From Brienomyrus brachyistius (Eukaryota; Chordata; Actinopteri; Osteoglossiformes; Mormyridae), in assembly GCF_023856365.1 (NCBI RefSeq), contig NC_064554.1:1727001-1791000 (forward strand): a stretch of 64,000 bases of DNA, given 5' to 3'. Positions 33,901 to 44,200 of the stretch are shown here, one piece after another. The notes under the pieces are model-generated. The model did not search any database. It saw only the letters and a list, made by a program, of their open reading frames with translations, and was not told the origin of the DNA. Numbering within the stretch: position 1 is the first letter of the stretch; every line of letters starts with the position of its first letter. The translations under genes and the position numbers were made by a program.

Positions 33901-35733
33901 ATAATCGAAGCACAATGCAGTAATGTATGAATATTCATCCCTGCACAGTACCTGAGCCATGGCAATGGCTCCCTTCTTAGTGAATGTGTTGTCGTTAAGG
34001 TTGAGGACACGCAGCTTCTGGTTGGACTGCATGGCTTTGGCAAGCGCCGTCACCCCAGGGTGGTTGATGCCATTCTGGGGCATGTGCACCTCCTCCAGGC
34101 TTCCCATCATCTGACATCGAGGGACAGGAAGAAGAAGTGATGAGAAAGCTTCCAAAATTCGGACAGCAATTACAGGCTGTCTGCCGTGTAAATCAGTTAG
34201 CAGGCATGCTAATGTGGTGGGAACATGGCCCACTAGAATCTGTAGGAATTTTGCTGAAGTCCATGTCTGTCCACTCTAGGTGTTTTGAGCTAAGAGAAAA
34301 GTACAATCCATCCCCAGAAGAAATTTGACGCATAGGAGCCTGTTACTTGAAAAGCTTGAGCGAGAGCAGTAGCCCCATCATTCTCGAGCCGGTTCCTTCC
34401 GGCGATGAAAACCTTCAGTGTGAGCGGGGAGCCCAGTGCGCTGGACTGTTTGTAACACTCCATCAGGGCTGCAGCTAGGATCTAGAATCATATAGACCGA
34501 CAAGAAATGCGTCAGTGACTGCATGTGCAGTGCTTGCCGCAAGGCTTTCTCACCGGCAGCTCAAGACTTGCCTTCCCTCCGCCAATGCCCATGCCACAGT
34601 TGTTGAGATGCAGCTCCTGCAAGGTGTGACAGGCGGTGCTCCTGAGCAGTGTATCTATTCCTTTCACCCCATCAGGACCAAAGGCATTGTCACTGAGGTC
34701 CAGCACCTTCAAGCGAGCACCCGCTGTCATCAAGGCTCCTCCTAGGGAGGTCTACAAAACAGAGGGAAGGGCAAAATTGAGGATGCTAAGAGTGTACACT
34801 ACAGTGCTCTTTTGCTTCTTTAGCCTAACAAGTACGGTGGTCGTGGGTTCAAATCCCAGGAAGCACACATTAATCATGACCCTTATAAGTCATGCGAGTC
34901 TCTTTGGATAAAAGTGCCAGATAAATTGAAATGTATTTATTACAGCTAATATCTACTATGTATGAAAACATAAGACTAAATCTAAGCTACCATAATGTCC
35001 AGATTCTACTGTCGGCTTCCATGGCTTCCATCTAGCAGCTCACAGAAGTCAAGCCATCGAACGCTTTCAGCTAAAGCTGCGTACATGTGGCGAGTAGAGG
35101 AAAGAGGCAGCTCACCAAGGCTGGGGGAATTTCCGATCGCAGCCGCCCTGTGAACATGTCACTCCAGTAACAGCACTGTAGGGGGACAAAGTGCACAAAG
35201 TTAACTCAAGAATCAAATCCACTTTCTCCAAAAAACAATGAGGGATCAACTGCAGAACCACTCGGGGAAAAAAAACATTGCCTATTGTGTACATAAGCCC
35301 ACTTTGTTGGTATGATGTCATATAAATGTCATTGTGGGCAGTGTCAGTCTAAAAAGCTCTCCTGCACCCCCGCCCCCAACACACCGGCGTTTGGTACCTC
35401 AAACTCCCCTTTTTTCTCCAGAGATTTAGCAATCGCCTTAGCCGCTTCCACTCCAAATGTGTTCCCCTCCAGCCTCAAGGCCCGCAACCCCTGAAACTCC
35501 TCCACCTCACGCACCAGGGCCTCCACTACAAGACACATCGCAGACCAATCAATACGCGAGACCTTCTAAAAGAAAACTGTGTTTGCCCTACATTAGAACT
35601 AACTATAGTTAAATTTCTCACCAGACTTTGCATTGTCAAACTTCAGCCCCCGGCCTTTGTAGCTCAGCTCTCCCTCTCTGACCTGCGTTTTGGCCAGGGA
35701 GTCAGCCAGCTGTGCCACATCTTCTGATGCCAT
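29739..35733 (-). CDS. rangap1: Ran GTPase-activating protein 1
   Basis: Activates GTP hydrolysis by Ran on the cytoplasmic side of nuclear pores. The SUMO1-modified form docks on RANBP2/UBC9. Fifteen coding exons (minus): 35733-35622, 35525-35398, 35175-35116, 34751-34572, 34481-34347, 34110-33952, 33750-33637, 33206-33107, 33010-32926, 32346-32154, 31451-31335, 31249-31147, 30832-30744, 30578-30457, 29820-29739. They give 592 aa, against 587 in human. LRR GAP domain about 40-350 ([68 protein letters not shown]). Acidic Glu/Asp tract about 358-405. C-terminal domain about 430-592. The SUMO consensus LIKSEE puts the acceptor Lys at about residue 525, at the exon 14/15 junction. The intron after GGGK uses a GC donor (aag|gcaagt). 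Divergent from ZC3H7B, as in human. Confidence 0.96.
29833..29879. repeat. (CA)n microsatellite, RANGAP1 last intron
   Basis: About 47 bp of CA/AC dinucleotides with one early interruption (caaacac), beginning 12 bases upstream (on the RANGAP1 strand) of the last coding exon. A length-variable tract this close to an acceptor could affect its pyrimidine tract (TG on the transcript strand). Confidence 0.9.
30862..31110 (+). mobile_element. GTGGGGACC repeat, copy 1 (RANGAP1 intron)
   Basis: Begins with a (CA)n tract at 30867-30911. It continues with 'atttgtggggaccgtctatt', 'catttctatgagcaaaacct', 'ccttaacccctacccaggcc', 'taaccttaaccataaggaac' and 'tttttgttcgcaattacaga', and ends near 'cacttgaggggactg'. 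The same ordered blocks occur at 45180-45465 and, reversed, at 49080-49325. It lies in the intron between exons 31147-31249 and 30744-30832. Confidence 0.75.
31551..32014. mobile_element. Non-autonomous DNA element, family D copy 1
   Basis: Terminal inverted repeats of about 30 bp: left cactgtgcaaaagtctgagg and 'tagtcaaagaaaatgatg'; right, reverse-complemented, 'aatgtacaaaagtcttaggc' and 'agtcaaagaaaaag'. The interior is non-coding. The same ends flank 42897-43411. The pattern suits a Tc1/mariner-type MITE. It lies in the RANGAP1 intron between exons 32154-32346 and 31335-31451. Confidence 0.72.
32700..32875. mobile_element. Long hairpin MITE in RANGAP1 intron
   Basis: Arms of about 68 bp. 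Left ctagtggtggacaaaatgat through 'ctagatggtgct'; right, reverse-complemented, ctagtgatggacaaaatgac through 'gtagatggtgct'. They differ at only a handful of positions and enclose a loop of about 40 bp. No coding capacity. It sits about 50 bases from exon 32926-33010, on the 3' side of that exon in the transcript. Confidence 0.8.
33270..33575. mobile_element. Hairpin MITE family A, partial copy and full copy in tandem
   Basis: At 33270-33400 lies a half element ('ctcaatccccagggacaccc', 'cagacaatccacaatttgcc'). It is followed at about 33412-33575 by a complete hairpin: left 'agggtttctcggcccagtcc', inner 'cagtccacatttttgttctc', right 'acaaaaatgtggactgcc' and 'ccccaaggactgggttgaag'. It lies in the RANGAP1 intron between exons 33637-33750 and 33107-33206. 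Confidence 0.68.
34800..34935 (+). mobile_element. tRNA-like SINE with common fish tail
   Basis: Has a B-box-like 'gtcgtgggttcaaatcccag' and a tail 'ctctttggataaaagtgcca' followed by 'gataaattgaaatgta'. That tail is shared by many fish SINEs and thought to be LINE-derived. The A box is degraded ('tagcctaacaagtacggtgg'). Located in RANGAP1 intron between exons 35116-35175 and 34572-34751. Confidence 0.7.
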
Positions 35734-37334
35734 GGTCACCTTAAAAAGAGCGATAATTTAACAACCCTTATCACGCAGGGCATTGACGGCACACTGGTGT
35801 CATTAACTCGAAAATCGCAAAATACTAAAGTATGGCAGTATTCTGAAACACATAAAGCAAATATCATTATCAGCAATACAACCGGCGGATACAGTATTCG
35901 TCATCAAGTACCCGAAGTTGACAACCGTCCGTTCATTTTTCTATATCAGTTTATTGAAAGCGCTCTATCGCAGAAAGCACGGGGTGTAGAGCCGCTCTGC
36001 ACACAAATCATACCCAGTAAATTCAACAAACTGATCATCTCAATATAGTACATCTAACGTTATTTATGTAGCTACTTAAAGCAGCGTGTGGCGTAGTTTC
36101 CGTAGCACGCTTGCGAGAGTTGCACCTTAATCCGAATTATTAAAAATAAACAACTTAACATTTAATAAACAGATTTCACAGAACTTATACACCTACTGTA
36201 ATCTCAGGTACATGGATGCTCGGAGTGTTTGTAGCTAGCTACCACATACACTATCAGACCAAGAAATGTATGTATAAAGTATCAAGTGTTTCAACTCCAT
36301 TGGTGCGCGATTTACACCTTACTAAAGATTGCTAGTAAAGTAGAAATAAGAAAAAGAAATTACCAAAATGCAACGAGGGTATTTAAGGCCCGAAACAGTC
36401 TGGGATCAAGAATATTTAATGTCACGCCGCTTTACACACTCTTCGTTGTTACGACGTGCAACGGTTTGACCGCGACTTTCGCAAAGGCTGACGGGAGTTG
36501 ATGTTCATTTAATAAAAGTAAGCAGAGGCCAGTAGTGGAGTCGAGCGTAACATAATGTTATCGCAGAGCTGCAGTAGGACTGTGAGTCGTTTATAAGCAA
36601 ATATGTTATCTAAAATTATATGGAATTGACAAAGGGGCACCAAACAATTGTAAAACTAGAGATTCTTACATTTTCTTGACTCCATTTAGTTTATTTCGAA
36701 GTCGTAACTGACAGATCCATTTGGTGTAATACGTCATAAGATACACTGATGTATCGGAAACTTACGGATACTTACCAGTGCCGTCGTGTGCATGCTTAGC
36801 TCTACAGATTGGTTCCAGTCTCGATGCAAACGTGAGTGTCCTGAAACTAAACTGTCTATAGGACCCGGGGACAGATCGCAAACTTGAGAGCGTCCGAAAA
36901 GAACTGAAAGTGAGTACTCACATGTTGTGTCCGTGAACGGCACTGTTATGGCCGTAGAAGTCCCGAAATTATGAGACCGTAGGATCGGAGAGTACCACTT
37001 GTAACGTTAATGTGCAAAGTTTAATTTCTGCACTGCATAACGGTCTTCGTCTACACGACTGTTTCTGTGGAAGGTGGGTGGCTAGATGGCACACTGGGAA
37101 AAATGGCTTGTTTGCAATGTGAGTTAGCTAATGCTAAATAATTTATTAGTAATATAACTGCAGTATCCTGATATAATTTACAAGGCAGCTTATGCATCGC
37201 TAGTTATCTGGTTTGCCTAATGAGTTTACCTACTACGTTCTGGAGACGATGACGGAATGTTTACTTGCTAAGCTAGCCTGGGTGTTTTTCTACCTTGACT
37301 CACCTCTCCGGGACAAGAGGCAGCTGATTCTTTT

Positions 37335-37377
<43 letters not shown>

Positions 37378-38243
37378 TCAACTCGATATTGCACGGTATC
37401 TGCACACGTCAAGCAGTGTTGATGAAACCATCGGTTTTCTGCAGTCTTTTGCGTGAGACAGCTAGGTAATGCTAAACTGTCATCCAGTTTGTCCAAAATA
37501 TTATGGAGGCATTGCGGCTAGCTATTTAGCTTGAAAAACTGTCGCTACAGTAACTGTGAAAACTGGAAATAAACGCAGACTCTTGTCAAATCGATATATT
37601 GCCATTGTTGGTTTATTAAAAAGCACGCCTCCCCATTTTAATTAATAAAATTACGACTCTATGAAGTTTAAATGTGCAGGTCACCGCAGTTGTCTTATAT
37701 GCAGCTAGCTTAGCTAGTTGGAGAGGGTGGGAAGTGGAATCGGAATTGTATGTTTTTAATGCACTTTGAGTCACTGCATGTTTCTCCTGACGGAAGACGC
37801 GCTCCGTCCGCGTCCTGCGGCTTTAAGCGCTTCAGGTCGGTCGTTTTCAGAGTGCCGGACGCGGCCCCGGTACTGTAAGCGAGCTCGGTGATGAGCCAAA
37901 TGCGATAGGCCATGAAAAAGGCACGAAACTTCTACTCGTTTGGACGTGTCGGGGATAATATTTTTGTGCTGTCCCTCTTCATATTTCAGAATTCAAATGT
38001 CTGCACTACAAACGTCAAATAAACCTGAATTTATACGGCGGAAAATTAAATACGTGTGGGTTTTTCGTACTGGAAGGTGCGTTGTTTATATACAGCTAGC
38101 TACCGTGGCTGCGGACCTGGCTGGCAGCACATACTTATTAACATGTATTTTTGTCGATCAGAGTCGGTCGCTGACGTTAGATAGGTATGTGTTAATTTCA
38201 TACCTGAAAAATAACAAATGATTTTTCTTTACCATGTGCAGTA
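35734..38243. promoter_or_regulatory. Divergent upstream region of RANGAP1 and ZC3H7B
   Basis: Holds the 5' non-coding exons and promoters of two genes transcribed away from each other. RANGAP1's ATG at 35733 is preceded on its strand by a splice-acceptor-like stretch, so its first exon must lie further right. Likewise ZC3H7B's ATG follows an acceptor (tgtgcag at 38235-38241), so its first exon lies to the left. GC-richer segments at about 36780-37090 and 37795-37900 are candidates for the start sites. A (TA)n tract lies at 37346-37364. Start sites cannot be fixed by eye. Confidence 0.45.
37346..37364. repeat. (TA)n microsatellite
   Basis: About nine TA dinucleotides followed by a run of T. 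Simple repeat in the RANGAP1-ZC3H7B intergenic or 5' intron sequence. Confidence 0.85.
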
Positions 38244-41200
38244 ATGGATTTGGAAAGGCAGAGGCGCAAGGAAGAAATACAGAAAGCCCTTGGATTTATA
38301 CAGTAAGAAACTCTAGTTTGGCCAGTTAACGAGTTACTTAGTCTATTGTGATAGTGTCACTGCGTCTGAATACAATTGTCATCCATAAATTTTGATAGTA
38401 TATTTGTTTCTTTGTGCTTAGAATGCTTTGATGGCACTTGGAGGGAAAGAAGTTTTATTTGTAATGCTAACTGTTTGTCTCATGTGCCAGGTCGTCTTTG
38501 CCTTATCCAGAACCCGAAGGCTATGAGGTATTTTACCGAAGAATCTACGTTTTCCTAATTATGAACATTTATTGTAACTGGCTTACAGAGGATCCTGCAG
38601 CTCGTTACTTTTCAGCATCAGAAAACCTTTATTATCCTCGAAGGAAATTGTTTATTATCGCTGTCAGATACTCAGTCTGTTTGTTCTGTACAGTTTGGGT
38701 TTGACTTAAAATGTTTTGGTTGAAGCTCATACTAATTGTAATTTCCTAGTCTGACATTTGTATCTTGAAATGTTTAGTAATGGTTTCACCATCCATTCCT
38801 TTCCTTGCTTGCTGTAAGTGATTACCTGGCATCTCCCTTAGGCGTTCCTGACCCAGCTAGTTTGCAATCTGCTCGACGAGGGCAACGCGGTCTTCCGTGA
38901 TGGAGATTGGAGGGATGCGACGGTTAACTACAGCGAGGGGATCAGCGTGGCGCGCTACGCTCAAGCCGAGGCCTTGATCATCCCCCCTGCACTTCTGGAG
39001 AGCCTCTATGTCAACAGGGCGGCAGCGTACTACAACACCGTGAGTATTTCGTGTCATCCTGACAACACATGGGTTTGTTCGGTATTTCAGCATCAGCTTC
39101 ATTTTTTATTTTTTTATTTTTTTGATACCATTTGACATTTTGCATCACAGGCAAGGATCTAATGTTTGTCCTGTATCTACTGTAGTATTATTTTGACTTT
39201 TATGCTATTTAAATAATGCTTTTACATCCCAGACTGTGAATTAAATTTCCCCGAAGTGTGAGTAGCGTTTTTGCTGTTTTGTCCTTGACAGCTTGGCTGT
39301 TCTCTGTTGTAGCACTATGTCTGTGTCCTTCACACTTTCAGACAGACTATGAGAGGGCTCTTCAGGACTGCGAAAGCGCCCTGGCTATCTGCGAGGGGAG
39401 CCGCAGGGCAATGTACAGGAAGACTCTGTGCCTGCAGGAGATGGGCCGGCTGAGGGAGGCTTACGAGTGTGGGACAGCCTGCCTGCTCATCGCCCCCCAT
39501 GTGAGAGGACAGGGATAGAGTAGGGGGGCAGAGTTTTATTGTGTCATAAGCCAAAGTCATTGTGTTTTATTCATGGAAGAAGCAGACCCTTTATCAACAT
39601 AAGTGTTGATAAATTGCCAAAAAAAAATCAATTTCATGGGAGGTTAAGCTGGGTCCCCGAATTTTGCAACCCTAATCAGCATAATGTATAGGTGCAACTT
39701 GGATCACGCTTGTATGTAATATTGAAAGGAGTTCACGCAAACATGTTTTTGTAAACGTGTGTATTAATTCCTTATGCGTCATTATTCATGTTTGGGTGTT
39801 TCTTTACAGGACAAGCAGGTCAGCGATCTGGCCCAGGAGCTTGCCACTAAACTGGGCCTGAAGATCCGTAAAGCCTACGTCCGTCCGCAGGTACCAGCAC
39901 TTCCCGTCCTCAGGTCCCTGGATTGGCGATGTAGCTGGTAATGTGTTTATATGCATGTCCCGTGGCTCTTCCCAGGCTGAATCTGTCTCAGGCGGGGGAG
40001 ATAGCAATGGGGACACCAACAGTACTGAAGAGGTAAGACGGCAAGGGGACGGAGGGGGCCTGACTTGCGGACAACTGGAAAAGAAAATCTTGTATATTTA
40101 CTGGTGCTAATGCTCAAGAGTTTTTAAAATTTCTTTCCCCAGATATCTGCTAATGGTCTGGAATCCTTAAGTGACATCAGCTCAGGTACCCTGTTTTATA
40201 TGTGCTTTTCTTATAGGCATTTTTGTAATTATTTGCATCTGCATTCTGATTCTATGTGCTCTTCCTCTTATCTCCTCTTGTCCTGGTCTTCTCTCTCCCT
40301 CCCTCTTCCCCTCAGCCGGCATATCCAGTGTTCAGTGCATCCCAGCCCCCCTGGCCACGCCCATCCCCGTCAGCGACGACTCACCCTCTCCCACCAAGTG
40401 CCCCACGGTGCCCCAGGATTCCCCCGAGAGCCCCAACCAGGGCACCCCTCGCGTACCCTTCTCCGTGCCTGTGTCAGAGCACCTGGTGCAGTGTGAGGTC
40501 ATTGGAGGGGAGATCGATGGCCTGCTGGACTGCATCCCCAAGGGGGCTGAGGTCAGTGGGGTGAGTGACTACAATAAGTAAAAAAAAAAAAAAATAATGC
40601 AATTTGGTAACTGCATTTATTACCCAAGCTGAACAGTATAGTTCAATTCCATTCAAACAAAGGGTGTTTCTCAATACCAGGAAAGCAAAGATCGTACTTG
40701 TGGTCTTGTTAAGATCGATCTTGCCATCTCGCCTGACAATAACAAACTTGGCGTGCATTGAATCATGGGAGGGTGGCATGGTGGTGCAGTGGTTAGCACT
40801 TTTTCCTACTCGCTCCTTTCAAACAAGTTTTGTCCTCCCGTTCGCGCTTCCCGCGGGTCTGTTTGCCGTCCCGCACAAAGAAAGTCCTACAAACTCATGA
40901 AAGGTTTTTATTTGCAGGCTGAAAGAATAATTTAGTGCAGCGATTCTCAGCCCTGCGGCGACCGGTCACAGCGCAGGCTTCTCCTCCACATGTCCCCGTT
41001 TAGATGATGATGATCTATTTTTGATCCTTTAAAATCCAAAATAAATTCAAGACAGGCCTGTTTGAGTTTTTCTTTCGTAATAAAAAATCTCACCCAGTTA
41101 AAAGGGTCAGATGAATCTTTAAATTGTTCCGTAACACTTCATTGCATTTGTCTCCTATCTTCTCTTTCCAGTCTCCGGTCCAGGGTGCCATTCCCACTAA

Positions 41201-44200
41201 CCTCCCCAACACAGCCGTTGGCCTGCGGCCCCCCTACTCTTCCAACATGCCCGCTTCATCGCCCCAGCTGCCTTCCCCCTTTTTCAACTCCTCTGTTAGC
41301 ACTCTCAACTCTCTGGAGAGTTTTTCCACGCTCAGCACAGCTGATGGCTCCAGTCAAGTTCTGGATTCCTTGGACACCTTCTCGGCTGGAGCCGGTGGGG
41401 GAGGGACGCTGGACTCCTTGTCAGAGTTCACCCTGCCTGGTCAGTTGACTGGATGTAGTGGCCTGTTGGGGGTAACTGGGAAGAGACTTGTCCCCAACAT
41501 AAAAAAATTATCGTATACAGGTGCTCCTTGCTTTGCAATGGTTTGACTTATGATATTTTGACTTTAGGATGCACATTCATTAGTCATCAAATTTGAAATA
41601 TGGCATATGATACTACTTCTGATTCTTGGCAATGGCGGCAGCCACGTTTCCAGTCTCGCATGATCACTTGCGGTAGCGTCTCATGCAGTCTTTCACAATG
41701 TATCATTTGGTGTTTATTTTCTGTGTTTAACCAAAATTTCCCAAGCTTATTAGGTCCACTAAACACCCAAGATTGTCATTTCATATATCGCGTTCATATT
41801 TGACACACAATATTTTCAGTGGGTTCAGGAACGTAGCCCTATCATAAGTCAAGGAGCGTCTGTACTTTAACTCAGTTTGGCTAAATTAGTGGTTTCATGG
41901 TAGCTGATTCTACGTAGTCATGTACGTAGAATGGAAGACTTGTTTTTTTATTTAGAGAATAAAATTAGAGTTTTTGTGGTGTTTCGTCAGGGGTGAAATG
42001 CAGTCATCAGAAATATCTGTACTAAGCTAATGAATGGTTGTTTCATAAAGTTCCTTCTTTAGAAAAATAGTTTCCAGTAAACGTCGAAAGTGAAGTAATA
42101 GAGTAAATACATTCTGATGTCGCATTGTCTATTTCTTCTTAGTCTGAATTGTTTCGTTTTATGCTTTGTGGTTTGCAACTATTGATATTCTAATCCTAGC
42201 TGTACAGTTTGTGAACTGAAAGTCTAACAACTCTAATTCAAGGTCAGAAGCTTGCTAGTTAGAATAATGTTAATTTAGCCATAAGCACACTTCGTTGTTG
42301 AAGTTGCAAGTCTAGTTTCTTTGCATTTTTTTGTAGACGTTGAGGTTCTTTGTTTGCAGTGCCATGCAGTTGTCATGTCATAGTCCTGTTCGGCCTCATT
42401 CTTGCATTACAAGATAACAAGCAAAATGGCACCTTTTAAGGCCCCTTCTCTTTGTACTAATCATAATCTTTCTTCTTTCGCTTTACCTCAGGAGGAAGAG
42501 TCTCGCACAGTTTCATCCCCGGGCTGCGCAATACAAAATCTCTTCATAGTGTAAGTGCGACATCATTCTGAAAGATTTTATAGATGCTGGTAGCTGCATG
42601 TCCGCCTCATCGTCATCGTTACATTGGCTTGCTTAGGGTCGTGGTGGCAGTGTGCCAATGGACTTTCCAAGGCTTTAGATTCATTCTAGGTTGTTCTGGG
42701 GAATCCTCAGGCATTCCCAAGCCACCTGGGAGATATAATCCCTCTTGTCAGTGAGCATAGAAATCCTGTAGAAAAATCTTGCTCTAACCACATGTATGCA
42801 GAGATTTCTTCTCTTGGTCGTTGCTCATGGCTTGGTGAACAGGTCTGATCACTTTTGGATCTTGTTCAGAAGTCCCTATCTGTGTTTTCTTATTACATTA
42901 CTGTGCAAAAGTCTTAGGAAGTCAAAGGAAATGTTTACGGGTGTTTATCTGGGTAGTAAATGTACTTTTGTTCAGAACAAAAAACACAATTTAACATTAG
43001 AACATAAGCAAATTAAGAGTAAAACAATAAAAACTATTAAGAATTTCTCCTGTTCTCCATAAAGTTCTCCATCAAAATCTTCTTGGATGACTAGATGAAC
43101 ACTGCTTCAGTTCCCAAACCTCAGAAGCACCTCAGCCATCCCATGTATTAGTTAAATTGCTCAGTTAATTAAGTTAGTTTAAAAAAGGTCAATGATCGTG
43201 CGGTATCGATGATCCAAAATCGGTGCTAGTGATCATGTCAAAATGGTTGAATGGTTGCTCCAAATACTGGGGTGACTTTGGAAGTGGTTTTGAAATGGTT
43301 AAGTTGACACCCTTTGACTGAGACAGACAGACAGATCATAGTTTTGCACCAAAATGAAGACGATTTAAACATCAGTTTCTTTAACCGCCTAAGACTTTTG
43401 TACAGTGCTGTACCTGATTCGTTTAAATTGCGTTTTTAATTTATTCTGAGCTGTGAAAATGGTTTGGGAACACGTGTATGAGCTGGAACGATCAGGTCAC
43501 TCATGGCGGTATGTTTCTCTCTGCATGCAGAACGGGCCAGTCGGCTCCAACCTCTCCCTGCTGTCCCGCAACCCGCTGGCTGCCACCCATGAGTTTCGTC
43601 AGGCGTGTCCCGCCTGCTACAGCCGCATCGGTAATGCAGCCATACTCCACCCTCCTGCCCCTCCCAGGCTAGCGTTTAACTTTAGCATGTAGCAGGTGCT
43701 GCGGGTAACGAGGTACATCCTGCATGTAATTTCAGACTGAGTACTCAGTACAACAGCAATGCCATCAGGGGTGTTGGAGGGGCAGAGATACCCTGGCAGA
43801 CTGAGGGGCCCCTGAGTACAAAAATATAGGGGCTCAAGGTGTTGTTTTGTGAGGGGGGGCCACAGAATTTCTAGCTACGTCCCTGTGCCGCCACAGGGAT
43901 TCAAACTAGCATCCTTGGAACCAGGCAGCCCCCCCCTTCCCATCCCTGGCCATGGCAGCTGGTAAGCAGGGTGGGCCCCTTCACAGTTTCAGTGCCCCCT
44001 CTCTCCGTTTCCACTCAGGCCCGCGGGTCATGGACTACAAGTACCAGCCAGAGGCGGCGCATCGCTGTAAGCGAGACATCCTGCTATGCCGACTCAAAGA
44101 CAGCGAAGACCCCACCTGGAAGAGGGTGCGGCCCCGCCCCGCCCGCAACAACTTCCTGGGGGCGTTTGTGCTCTGCAAAGGTATGAAGAGAAGAAGCCAA

